DNA of 17,155 nt, taken from positions 17,945-35,099 of the forward strand of contig DCVI01000046.1 in NCBI GenBank assembly GCA_002327315.1, written 5' to 3'. The notes under the pieces were generated by a model. That model was not told the DNA's origin, made no database searches, and saw nothing but the letters and a program-made list of their open reading frames with translations. Positions 7,394 to 14,307 of the stretch are shown in pieces; the first letter of the stretch is position 1; each line of letters starts with the position of its first letter. Source of the stretch: Syntrophaceae bacterium UBA2192 (lineage in GTDB: Bacteria; Desulfobacterota; Syntrophia; Syntrophales; UBA2192). The position numbers and the translations under genes are program-made.

Positions 7394-8125
7394 ATGAGCT
7401 ACGAGGTCAAACTCGACATCTTTGAGGGGCCGCTCGATCTTCTCCTTTATCTGATCCGGAAGAACGAGCTCGACATCTACAACATCCCCATGGCCCTCAT
7501 CACGGAGCAGTACCTGGCCCATCTCGAGATGATGAAGGCCCTCAATCTCGATCTGGCGGGCGAGTACCTCGTTCTGGCGGCGACACTCGTCCACATCAAG
7601 TCGAGAATGCTCCTTCCCGTTGAGGAAGGGGAGAAGGAAAGCGAGGAGGAGACTGACCCCCGGGCGGAGCTGGTAAGGCAGCTGCTCGAGTACCAGGCCT
7701 TCAAGGAGGTGGCCCTCAGCCTCGAGAGGCGCAGTCTTCTGGACCGGGACGTTTTCAAGCGGATCCAGGCCGCCGAGGAGATGCCTGAAGAGCAGGAAGA
7801 CCCCATGGTCGAAGTGACCCTCTTCGAACTCATCGAGGCCTTCAAGCAGGTCGCCGAGCGGATGGACAAGGAGGATCTCCTGGAGATCGACTCGGAGCGG
7901 ATCTCGCTCTCCGACCGGATCAATGAGATCCTGGAGGATCTTGCGCGGGAGAAGAGCCTGTCCTTCACGGATCTGCTGAAGACGAGCCGCACCAAAAAGG
8001 GCATCATTTACACGCTCCTGGCCATCCTTGAGCTCATGAAGATGAGGGTTGTCAGGGCTTTCCAGGCCGATCCGTTCGGGCCGATCCGAATTTTCCCGGC
8101 AGTGGAGGAATCAACCGATGGATGA
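7394..8125 (+). CDS. scpA: Segregation and condensation protein A
   Basis: Kleisin subunit of the Smc-ScpA-ScpB condensin, which bridges the SMC heads and compacts newly replicated origins. The 243 residues begin with the family signature LDIFEGPLDLLLYLIRKNELDIYNIPMALITEQYL near residues 7-41, shown here as a hallmark stretch, followed by LAGEYLVLAATLVHIKSRMLLP. An acidic middle (about 75-150) leads to the C-terminal winged-helix region near 165-240. The start lacks a strong Shine-Dalgarno, and coupling from trpS 5 nt upstream is plausible. Its last 8 nt overlap scpB. The smc gene is not in this window. Confidence 0.94.
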   Translation: MSYEVKLDIFEGPLDLLLYLIRKNELDIYNIPMALITEQYLAHLEMMKALNLDLAGEYLVLAATLVHIKSRMLLPVEEGEKESEEETDPRAELVRQLLEYQAFKEVALSLERRSLLDRDVFKRIQAAEEMPEEQEDPMVEVTLFELIEAFKQVAERMDKEDLLEIDSERISLSDRINEILEDLAREKSLSFTDLLKTSRTKKGIIYTLLAILELMKMRVVRAFQADPFGPIRIFPAVEESTDG

Positions 8126-8639
8126 TGTGAGAGCCATTGTCGAAGCGCTGATCTTCGCCTCGGATACCCCCCTCTCGGCAGAACGTCTGAAAGACCTGTT
8201 GGGGGAGATGGATCGCAAGGCGATCCTGGAGATCCTGCAGGACATCGAGTTGGAGTACCGCCAGCGAAGCGGCGGTCTGTGCCTCATGGAGGTTGCCGGG
8301 GGCTACCAGTTCCGAACGAAGACGGAATATGCCCCCTGGATCAAGAAGCTCAGGGGCATCCGGCCCGTTCCCCTTTCCCCCGCAGCCATGGAGACCCTTT
8401 CCGTCGTTGCCTATCGGCAACCCGTGACGAGGCAGGAGATCGAGAAGATCCGTGGAGTCGACGTGAGCGGATCGCTCAAGGGTCTTCTGGAAAAGAAACT
8501 CATCAGGATCGTGGGACGAAAAAACGTTCCGGGTAAACCCATCATGTACGGTTCGACGAAACGATTTCTCGAGGTCTTCGATCTGAAAGATCTCTCCGAG
8601 CTCCCCACGCTGCGGGAAATTACGGAGATGGAGGAATAG
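8118..8639 (+). CDS. scpB: Segregation and condensation protein B
   Basis: Dimeric winged-helix partner of ScpA in the SMC condensin complex. The 173-residue form starts MDDVRAIVEALIFASDTPLS, the normal ScpB N-terminus. It continues with LEYRQRSGGLCLMEVAGGYQFRTKTEYAPWI and the conserved VAYRQPVTRQEIEKIRGV near residues 96-113. I chose ATG 8118 over an upstream in-frame start at 8049. GGAGGA at 8104-8109 sits 8 nt before it, and the upstream codons are out-of-frame scpA sequence. It overlaps scpA by 8 nt and ends 5 nt before rluB, so the three are one transcription unit. Confidence 0.94.
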   Translation: MDDVRAIVEALIFASDTPLSAERLKDLLGEMDRKAILEILQDIELEYRQRSGGLCLMEVAGGYQFRTKTEYAPWIKKLRGIRPVPLSPAAMETLSVVAYRQPVTRQEIEKIRGVDVSGSLKGLLEKKLIRIVGRKNVPGKPIMYGSTKRFLEVFDLKDLSELPTLREITEMEE

Positions 8640-8644
8640 CCCCC

Positions 8645-9397
8645 ATGGAGGAGCGGCTTCAGAAAATCATCGCCGCCGCGGGCATCTGCTCGAGGAGGGC
8701 TGCCGAGGAGCTCATCCTTGCCGGGAAGGTGCAGGTCAACGACCGCATCATCCGGCAGCTGGGGACCAAGGCAGACGCCGATCGGGATGAGATCCGCGTG
8801 GACGGCAGGCTGATCACCACCGAGGTCGAGCGGCTTTATCTCGTCCTGTACAAGCCGGCGGGGTATGTGACGACCATGAAGGACCCCGAGGGCCGGCCCG
8901 TCGTCTCGGAGCTCCTCTACGACATCGGCAAGCGGGTCTATCCCGTGGGAAGGCTCGACTATGACTCCGAGGGCCTGTTGATCATGACCAATGACGGCTC
9001 GTTTGCCGAGCGCGTCCAGCACCCCCGGTACGAGATCCCGCGCACCTATCTCGTCAAGGTCAGGGGACGACTCGCCCGAAAAGACATCCAGGCCATGATC
9101 AAGGGAATCAAACTGGAGGACGGGCCCTTTTCGGTAAAAGAAGTGCACGAGGAGAAATACAACGAGAAAAGCCAGTGGCTCCGGGTCACCATCGTCGAGG
9201 GCCGCAACCGCATCATCCGGCGGGCCATGGAGGCCCTGGGGCATCCTGTTGCAAGGCTGATCCGGGTTGGCATGGGAAAGCTGGAGCTGGGCAGCCTCAA
9301 ACCGGGGGAATACCGCCACCTCCGGAAGAGGGAAATTGAAGATCTTCTCGGTCCAAAACGGAAAAAGGTTAAAAATGTTCTTGACATTCCGTCATGA
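8645..9397 (+). CDS. rluB: 23S rRNA pseudouridine synthase, RluB/RsuA family
   Basis: Converts uridine to pseudouridine in rRNA. The 250 residues have an N-terminal S4 RNA-binding domain (about 1-60, EERLQKIIAAAGICSRRAAE) and the RsuA/RluB/E/F catalytic domain with GRLDYDSEGLL at 102-112, where Asp105 is the catalytic aspartate. A later conserved block is EGRNRIIRRAMEALGHPVARLIR. By size and by its place after scpB, RluB (23S rRNA) is more likely than RsuA (16S), but the target uridine cannot be proved from sequence. GGAGGA about 10 nt upstream overlaps the end of scpB. The last codons contain the -35 box of the next gene. Confidence 0.9.
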   Translation: MEERLQKIIAAAGICSRRAAEELILAGKVQVNDRIIRQLGTKADADRDEIRVDGRLITTEVERLYLVLYKPAGYVTTMKDPEGRPVVSELLYDIGKRVYPVGRLDYDSEGLLIMTNDGSFAERVQHPRYEIPRTYLVKVRGRLARKDIQAMIKGIKLEDGPFSVKEVHEEKYNEKSQWLRVTIVEGRNRIIRRAMEALGHPVARLIRVGMGKLELGSLKPGEYRHLRKREIEDLLGPKRKKVKNVLDIPS

Positions 9398-9410
9398 CCG
9401 AAACTAATAT
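9381..9410 (+). promoter_or_regulatory. Promoter for the IHF/HU-type gene
   Basis: TTGACA (9381-9386), an 18-nt spacer and TAATAT (9405-9410). The -35 lies inside the last codons of rluB. A small inverted repeat TGAC/GTCA (9382-9394) overlaps the -35 and could bind a regulator. The remaining leader up to 9494 is AT-rich with a weak AAGCC/GGCTT hairpin at 9455-9469. Confidence 0.6.
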
Positions 9411-9494
9411 CCAATGAAAACGCGCAATTAATCCCTTTTTATTTTTGCATCGACAAGCCCTTGCGGCTTATTTCGCTTTGATACGGGGGGGAAC

Positions 9495-9785
9495 ATGAAC
9501 AAGTCGGGATTGATCGAGGAGCTGGCAAGGAGAGAGAACCTGACGGAGAAGAAGGCCACAGACGTGGTCAATCTCATATTCAAGGGATTTACGGAAGAGC
9601 TGAAGGTAAGCGGCCGGATCGAGATCCGCGGATTCGGAAGCTTCGTGGTCCGGGACTACGAGTCCTACACGGGCCGAAACCCCAAGACGGGGATGAACAT
9701 CACCGTCTCGCCGAAGCGGCTTCCTTTCTTCAAGGTCGGCAAAGAGCTTCGCGACAAGGTGAACCTGGACGACGACGAAGAGTAA
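9495..9785 (+). CDS. ihfB: IHF-beta/HU-family DNA-bending protein
   Basis: Nucleoid-associated protein of the HU/IHF fold. The 96 residues contain RIEIRGFGSFVVRDYESYTGRNPKTG around 41-66 and SPKRLPFFKVGKELRDKVN near the C-terminus. RIEIRGFGSF and PKRLPFFK-GKEL are typical of the IHF beta side of the family rather than plain HU, hence the symbol, held with moderate confidence; a partner subunit is not in the window. The tail ends in an acidic run (DDDEE). A G-rich ribosome-binding site (GGGGGG) lies just upstream. It has its own promoter at 9381-9410 and a terminator at 9831-9858, so it can be expressed separately from rluB. Confidence 0.88.
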   Translation: MNKSGLIEELARRENLTEKKATDVVNLIFKGFTEELKVSGRIEIRGFGSFVVRDYESYTGRNPKTGMNITVSPKRLPFFKVGKELRDKVNLDDDEE

Positions 9786-9830
9786 ATTCTATTTCTTGAG
9801 CCGCAACCGGACAACGTGATAGAAAACGGG

Positions 9831-9858
9831 GGGATCATATCCGATATGATCCCTTTTT
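9831..9858 (+). terminator. Perfect-stem terminator touching the M50 gene start
   Basis: GGGATCATAT (9831-9840) pairs without mismatch with ATATGATCCC (9844-9853) over a CCG loop, followed by five T (9854-9858). It ends four bases before the ATG of the site-2 protease gene, so it may either stop transcription of the IHF gene or attenuate the protease gene. Confidence 0.82.
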
Positions 9859-9862
9859 CATT

Positions 9863-10747
9863 ATGGGACTGAAATCTACATTTCGCAGAATCCTGTCGAG
9901 CCGCGGTTTCAACCACCCTGTGGTCCCGGCCGGTCTTTTCGCCGTCACCGTGTTGACCACCCTCGTGGCGGGCGCCCTGCAGGCCGGGGTGAACCCCTTT
10001 GAGGATCCCTGGAAAATCTGGAAAGGTATCCCCTTTTCCTTCACGCTGCTGCTCATCCTGGGTTGCCACGAGTTGGGCCACTGGCTGGCATCCAGGAGGC
10101 ACGGGGTGGATGTGAGCTTTCCCTATTTTATCCCGGGGCCCACCCTTGTGGGGACCTTCGGGGCCTTCATCGCAATGAAGTCGCCTATCTCGGACCGCAA
10201 TGCGCTCATCGACATCGGGGCGGCGGGGCCGCTGGCAGGTCTTGCCGTGACCATTCCCGTCCTGTTCGTGGGGCTTGCGCTCTCCCAGGTCGTCCCGGTG
10301 GTACAGACGGAGGGGGTCGGTATCCACCTCGGCGAGTGCGCCCTGTTTTCGGCCATCAACTGGATCGTTAACGGGACAATTGGCCCGGACCAGGACGTGA
10401 TCCTCCACCCCGTGGCCTTTGCGGGTTGGATCGGCCTTCTGGTCACCTCCCTCAATCTCATCCCCGTGGGCCAGCTCGACGGCGGCCACATCGTTTACGC
10501 GATCTTCGGAGCCCGACAGCGGGAGGTGGCCTGGATGGTGGTGGGGATGCTTCTGGTTCTCGGGATCGTGGGATGGGAGGGATGGCTCATCTGGGGCGGC
10601 ATCCTGCTCATCCTGGGAGTGCGCCACCCGCCGGTGATCTACGAATGGGGCGAGTTGGACAACAGGCGCCTGGCAATCGGGTATCTGGCCATGTTCTGCT
10701 TTGCCGTGACCTTTATGCCCATCCCCTTCACGAGCATAAATATTTGA
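9863..10747 (+). CDS. Site-2 protease family protein (peptidase M50)
   Basis: Polytopic intramembrane zinc metalloprotease. The 294 residues show a first membrane segment near 22-42, the zinc motif HELGH at 69-73 (CHELGHWLASRRHGV), and the third ligand in NLIPVGQLDGGH at 198-209 with Asp206. The block GTFGAFIAMKSPISDRNALIDIGAAGPLAGL resembles the EGY-like branch found in plants, cyanobacteria and many other bacteria. There is no PDZ domain, unlike RseP. At least six hydrophobic segments are visible. The substrate is unknown; such proteases usually release membrane-bound regulators. The start has no Shine-Dalgarno and follows a terminator hairpin by four bases; ATG 9863 is the best available choice, and a short internal start cannot be excluded. 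The stop is followed at once by a heptamer array. Confidence 0.88.
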   Translation: MGLKSTFRRILSSRGFNHPVVPAGLFAVTVLTTLVAGALQAGVNPFEDPWKIWKGIPFSFTLLLILGCHELGHWLASRRHGVDVSFPYFIPGPTLVGTFGAFIAMKSPISDRNALIDIGAAGPLAGLAVTIPVLFVGLALSQVVPVVQTEGVGIHLGECALFSAINWIVNGTIGPDQDVILHPVAFAGWIGLLVTSLNLIPVGQLDGGHIVYAIFGARQREVAWMVVGMLLVLGIVGWEGWLIWGGILLILGVRHPPVIYEWGELDNRRLAIGYLAMFCFAVTFMPIPFTSINI

Positions 10748-10873
10748 GCGTGTAGCGTGTAGAGGGTAGAGTGCAGGACCGCAGCGCACCAGGGTAGCGG
10801 GTCGAGGGTCGCGGGATGGAAGGGGATTTCCGAATCCGGACTGCGAAATCCCGATTCCCAATACCCAATACCT
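10748..10873. repeat. Eighteen-unit 7-nt register array between convergent genes
   Basis: The whole spacer between the M50 stop (10745-10747) and the end of radC reads as 18 heptamers in one register, starting on the first base after the stop. The first two are identical (GCGTGTA at 10748 and 10755) and GAGGGTA follows at 10762. G-rich units continue to about 10824, for example GCGGGTC (10797) and GCGGGAT (10811). C-rich units then take over: AAATCCC (10846), AATACCC (10860), AATACCT (10867). Only three bases remain before the radC stop codon on the other strand. The halves are loosely complementary, with GGG facing CCC every 7 nt. Confidence 0.8.
10792..10815 (+). other. Canonical G-quadruplex motif inside the heptamer array
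   Basis: Four GGG runs at 10792, 10799, 10806 and 10813, each separated by exactly four bases, give the pattern G3N4G3N4G3N4G3. The 7-nt period of the array and the G3N4 pattern are the same thing. The minus strand has a near match downstream: CCC on the plus strand at 10850, 10857 and 10864 and CC at 10871, again spaced by four. Confidence 0.75.
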
Positions 10874-10876
10874 CTT

Positions 10877-11560
10877 CTATAGGATTCCCTCCTCGCGGAA
10901 GCTGAAGAAACGATTCTCGCCCACGATCAGATGATCGTGCAGCACGATGTCCATGACCCGTGCCGCATCTTGAAGTACGCGAGTCAGGCGGATATCGGCG
11001 TCCGAGGGGCGCACGTGCCCCGAGGGGTGGTTGTGGACGAGGATGATGGCCGAGGCCTTGTGCTTGAGGGCTTTCTCGAGAACCTTGCGGGGGTAGACGA
11101 CGGCCTGGTTCACAATCCCCTCCTGGATGGTCTCCACCTGGATGATCCGGTTTCTCGCATTCAGGTAGATCACGGCAAAATGCTCGTCCTTCAGGCCGCC
11201 CATGGAGGCCAGGCAGTAATCGATCAGTTCCTTCGTCGAGGAGATCTGCTCCTTCACCTCTGCAGCCTGCCGAAGGTAAAGAGTGCGGACATCTCTGACG
11301 ATCTTGAAAAACAGCGACGAGTGCTCTCCGATGCCCGGCACCTCCCTCAGTGCCTTGAGATCGGCGTCCAGGACGCCTTTCAACGACCCGAATCGCTTCA
11401 GAAGTTCTTTGGCCCGGGCTTTCACGTCTCCCTGCGGAATGGCATAGAAGAGGAGAAGCTCCAGGATCTCGTAATCCTGCATAGCCCCCACCCCCGCCTT
11501 TTCGTATCTATTTTTCAGGCGCTCTCGATGCCCGATATGGTGGGGTGCCTCTTTTTTCAT
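10877..11560 (-). CDS. radC: RadC-family JAMM/MPN-domain protein
   Basis: The 227 residues start with the usual RadC N-terminus (HRERLKNRYEKAG) and a helix-hairpin-helix-like segment (LREVPGIGEHSS near 71-82). The MPN domain follows with the JAMM zinc motif: His176 and His178 in HNHPSG, Ser186 and Asp189. Length is normal. Family members were once called DNA repair proteins on the basis of an E. coli allele; the biochemical role is unsettled, and the metal motif suggests a hydrolase. It starts 15 nt after the znuB stop, with GAGAGG about 9 nt before its ATG, so it appears to be the last gene of the zinc operon. It converges on the M50 gene across the heptamer array. Confidence 0.93.
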   Translation of the reverse strand: MKKEAPHHIGHRERLKNRYEKAGVGAMQDYEILELLLFYAIPQGDVKARAKELLKRFGSLKGVLDADLKALREVPGIGEHSSLFFKIVRDVRTLYLRQAAEVKEQISSTKELIDYCLASMGGLKDEHFAVIYLNARNRIIQVETIQEGIVNQAVVYPRKVLEKALKHKASAIILVHNHPSGHVRPSDADIRLTRVLQDAARVMDIVLHDHLIVGENRFFSFREEGIL

Positions 11561-11575
11561 GGAGAAGGACCTCTC

Positions 11576-12406
11576 TCAGGATTTTGCGGCGTGAGACCGT
11601 TGACGGGCGACGCGATACACGAATGCGGTCAGGAAGAGAATTAAATTCGTCATGACGATCGTTGCCCCCGTGGGAAGATTCATGGCCAGAGAGATGAAGA
11701 CCCCGGCCACGACGGAAACGAGCGCAGCACAGGCCGAGATTAGCATGGCGTCTTTGAAGCCCCTCGCAAGCTGCAGGGCGGTGACGGCCGGCAGGATGAG
11801 CAGGGCCGAGATAAGCATGATCCCCACGACGTTCATGGACAGGACGACCGTGACGGCTGTCAGCAGAACCAGGATCGTGTTGAGCCTCTCCGTGCCGATG
11901 CCGGAGACGCGGGCAAACTCCTCGTCGAAGGTCATCGAAAAGATATCGTTGAAGAACAGGAGGATGACGGCCAGCACGACGGTGGAAAGGGCAACGGAAA
12001 TGACCATTTCGCCTTGGCCGATGGCCAGGATGTTCCCGAAGAGATAGCTGAAAAGATCCACGTTGAACCCGCCTGCCACGCTGGCCAGGAGAACGCCGCC
12101 GGCGATCCCGAAGGACGAGACGACGCCGATCGCTGCGTCACCATAGAGCCTCGCCCGTTGCGTGAGTTTCAGGATGCCCAGGGAACACAGCATGACCAGC
12201 GGAATCGAGACGTAAAGGGGGTAGACGCGAAAGAACAATCCCAGGGCCACGCTCCCGAAGGTGACGTGGGCGAGCCCGTCGCCGATGAGCGAGAAGCGGC
12301 GCAGTACGAGGATCACGCCCAGTGTTGAGCATAACAGGGCAATGAAGGAGCCGCAGAGAAGCGCCCTCTGAATGAAGCCATACTGAAGATACTCTAGAAA
12401 ATCCAT
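11576..12406 (-). CDS. znuB: Zinc ABC transporter, permease subunit
   Basis: Integral membrane permease of a cluster 9 (ZnuB/MntB/TroC-type) metal ABC importer. The 276 residues are almost entirely hydrophobic, with about eight membrane segments. The N-terminus has LGVILVLRRFSLIGDGLAHVTFGSVALG and the C-terminal half DEEFARVSGI followed by VVGIMLISALLILPAVTALQLA, both typical of the family. ATG 12406 is chosen; a TTG four codons upstream (12418) is in frame and possible. Unlike the znuA-znuC junction, 164 bp of repeat-rich sequence separate it from znuC. Zinc rather than manganese is inferred from the His-rich loop of the neighbouring binding protein and from the zur gene. Confidence 0.92.
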   Translation of the reverse strand: MDFLEYLQYGFIQRALLCGSFIALLCSTLGVILVLRRFSLIGDGLAHVTFGSVALGLFFRVYPLYVSIPLVMLCSLGILKLTQRARLYGDAAIGVVSSFGIAGGVLLASVAGGFNVDLFSYLFGNILAIGQGEMVISVALSTVVLAVILLFFNDIFSMTFDEEFARVSGIGTERLNTILVLLTAVTVVLSMNVVGIMLISALLILPAVTALQLARGFKDAMLISACAALVSVVAGVFISLAMNLPTGATIVMTNLILFLTAFVYRVARQRSHAAKS

Positions 12407-12421
12407 CCGTTTTCCCAACCT

Positions 12422-12493
12422 ATCAACTGTCTGTCCCGTCTGTTCCGTCTTTCTAATCTGTCTGGTCTTTTCCGTCGTACGCCTGCGACGGTT
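12422..12493. repeat. 9-nt-register array upstream of znuB
   Basis: Between znuC and znuB, on the plus strand, nonamers run in register: CTGTCCCGT (12431), CTGTTCCGT (12440), CTTTCTAAT (12449), CTGTCTGGT (12458), CTTTTCCGT (12467). The first two differ at one position. The last 18 bases (12476-12493) keep the phase but lose similarity and hold a CGTACG palindrome and a CGTCG/CGACG hairpin. On the coding (minus) strand this is purine-rich, running into the znuB start. It abuts the 7-nt array at 12494 with no gap. Confidence 0.65.
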
Positions 12494-12570
12494 ATTGGGA
12501 ATTGGGAACTGGGTATTGTGAATTCGAAATCCTGAATCCAGAAGCCCGATGCCCGAATCCCGGCTCCTGC
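12494..12570. repeat. Eleven-unit 7-nt register array abutting the znuC stop
   Basis: Eleven heptamers in exact register end on the base before the znuC stop codon (12571-12573, minus strand). ATTGGGA occurs twice (12494, 12501), then ACTGGGT (12508) and ATTGTGA (12515). From 12529 the units turn C-rich: ATCCTGA (12529), AGCCCGA (12543), TGCCCGA (12550), ATCCCGG (12557). GGG on the left and CCC on the right recur every 7 nt, so the tract can fold back on itself. Read from znuC it starts directly after the stop, as the other heptamer arrays do after their genes. Confidence 0.8.
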
Positions 12571-13323
12571 CTAATGCCGGTGGCAGATGATGTGCTGGGA
12601 TTCGGCCCCGAAGAGGCGGGTCATGCGGTCCGATTGGCAGAACTCATCGAACCCCCCATAAAAAAGGAGTTTCCGGTCGATCCACAGGAGGTGGTCGGCA
12701 TATTTTCCGATGTTGCCGATATCGTGTGTGACCAGGATGATGGAAGTGTCCCTGGTTTCCTGCAGGTCCTTCAGGATGCTGAAAAAAGAATCACGCGCCT
12801 CGGGGTCGAGAGCGGCCGTGGGTTCGTCGAGGATGAGCAGCGCCGGTTTGTTTACCATGGCCCGGGCGATGAGGACACGCTGCTGCTGCCCCCCGGAAAG
12901 CTCCCCCACCCGGGTGTCGCCGATCGACGCGATGCCGAGCAGGTCGAGGACCCCATCGATGACCCGCTTGTCCGAGCGGGCAATGGTTCTGGGGAAACGT
13001 TTCCCGGACAGGAGACCGAGGGCGACGATCTCGCGGACCGTCGAGGGGAAATACGGGTTGAGCGCGGAAAGGGACTGGGGCAGATACCCCACTTTCGCCC
13101 AGAGCCGAAAGTCGGAAATGTCCTGGCCGAACAGGCGGATCGCTCCGCGCCTGCATGTCGCAAGGCCGAGGATCAGTTTGACGAGCGTTGTCTTTCCCGA
13201 GCCGTTGGGTCCCACAAGGCCTACGAAACTGCCCGCCTCGACGCAGAAGGATACATCCTCGAGAACGGGGATCGAGTTGTAGGAGAAATGGAGATGATCG
13301 ACTTCGATGATCTTCACGGGCAT
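12571..13323 (-). CDS. znuC: Zinc ABC transporter, ATP-binding subunit
   Basis: ATPase of the zinc importer, on the cytoplasmic face. The 250 residues carry Walker A GPNGSGKT at 38-45, the Q-loop in GYLPQ near 79-83, the signature LSGGQ at 142-146, Walker B LLILDEP at 162-168 and the switch His200. The C-terminus is His/Cys-bearing (HIICHRH), common in ABC proteins of metal importers. The ATG overlaps the end of znuA by 10 nt and no good Shine-Dalgarno is present, so translational coupling to znuA is likely. After its stop comes a repeat-rich spacer before znuB, which is unusual inside such an operon. Confidence 0.95.
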   Translation of the reverse strand: MPVKIIEVDHLHFSYNSIPVLEDVSFCVEAGSFVGLVGPNGSGKTTLVKLILGLATCRRGAIRLFGQDISDFRLWAKVGYLPQSLSALNPYFPSTVREIVALGLLSGKRFPRTIARSDKRVIDGVLDLLGIASIGDTRVGELSGGQQQRVLIARAMVNKPALLILDEPTAALDPEARDSFFSILKDLQETRDTSIILVTHDIGNIGKYADHLLWIDRKLLFYGGFDEFCQSDRMTRLFGAESQHIICHRH

Positions 13324-14282
13324 TTCAATCCGGTTTGGAGGTTTTCGAGATTTTTATCCATCAGCGTGATGAAGGTTTCCCCCCTGTCGAACTGTTCCTT
13401 CGCAAGGTTTCCCGCGGGGTGGAGCTTCAGCAGCGTGGCGCCCGTCTCCCTTGCAAGGGTTTCGGCAACCCGGGGGTTGATCAATTCTTCATGGAAAAGG
13501 TAACCGAGGTGGTTTTCCCGGATCAGTCTCGTGAGCTTCACGAGGGTCGCCGCTGTCGGTTCGGCATCCGGTGAGACGCCGTAGACGGAGACATAGTGGA
13601 AGCCATAGCGCTTCGCCATATAATCGAAAGCGAAGTGTCCGCCGTTGACGAGGACTTTCTTTTCACAGGTTTGCAGGCCCTTGCGGAACCTCTCGTCGAG
13701 CGCCTTCAATTGCTCGATATAAGAGACGGCATTTTTCTCGTAAACGTCTTTTCCCGCGGGGTCTGTTTTCGCGAGCCCGTCACGGATGTTTTCCACCATC
13801 TTCACGGCGTTGGCGAAGTCGAGCCAGATGTGAGGGTCCGCTGCACCGGAGCGGTCGTGACGCCCGTCCCTGTGTCCGTCCCGGGAATCATGCCGGTGAT
13901 CCTTTTTCTCATGTTCTCGCCGGAGGATGACCCCCTGGCTTGTATCGACGACCTCAAGCTTCTTGTTCTGAAGGCCCTTGATGATATCCGCCGCCCAGGG
14001 TTCCATATCGGGGCTCGTGTACAGAAAGACATCGCCCTTGTTGAGCCTCACGATGTCAGCCGGTTTGGGTTCAAAGCCGTGAGGTTCGGCGCCCGGGGGG
14101 AGAAGGAGGGTCACTTCCGCCCTCATGCCGGCCACGTTCCTCGCAAAGTCGTAGAGCGGGAAGAGGGTGGCGACCACAACGAGTCTTTTCATCTCCGGCT
14201 TTTTCTCCTCTTGCCGCGCACAGGAAGCAAAAGCGAGGCCGACGACCAGAGAGAAGAATAAAAGGAGAGCCCGCTTTTTCAT
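13314..14282 (-). CDS. znuA: Zinc ABC transporter, substrate-binding lipoprotein
   Basis: Cluster A-I metal-binding protein that captures zinc in the periplasm and delivers it to ZnuB. The 322 residues start with a lipoprotein signal ending FASC, with Cys21 as the lipidation site. Expected metal ligands are His68 (EPHGFEP), His151 (DPHIWLD) and His216 (NGGHFAF), with an acidic fourth ligand toward the C-terminus. Between the first two is a charged loop (124-142) with five histidines, the feature that points to zinc rather than manganese. AAGGA lies just before the ATG. The gene begins 25 nt after the zur stop and overlaps znuC by 10 nt, so the order is zur-znuA-znuC. Confidence 0.94.
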   Translation of the reverse strand: MKKRALLLFFSLVVGLAFASCARQEEKKPEMKRLVVVATLFPLYDFARNVAGMRAEVTLLLPPGAEPHGFEPKPADIVRLNKGDVFLYTSPDMEPWAADIIKGLQNKKLEVVDTSQGVILRREHEKKDHRHDSRDGHRDGRHDRSGAADPHIWLDFANAVKMVENIRDGLAKTDPAGKDVYEKNAVSYIEQLKALDERFRKGLQTCEKKVLVNGGHFAFDYMAKRYGFHYVSVYGVSPDAEPTAATLVKLTRLIRENHLGYLFHEELINPRVAETLARETGATLLKLHPAGNLAKEQFDRGETFITLMDKNLENLQTGLKCP

Positions 14283-14307
14283 GCCGATTCCTTTTTTGAG
14301 TGAATCG

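Noticed and set aside
8049..8117. Upstream start for scpB
   Set aside because: The extra codons lie within scpA in another frame, and GGAGGA is correctly placed for ATG 8118.
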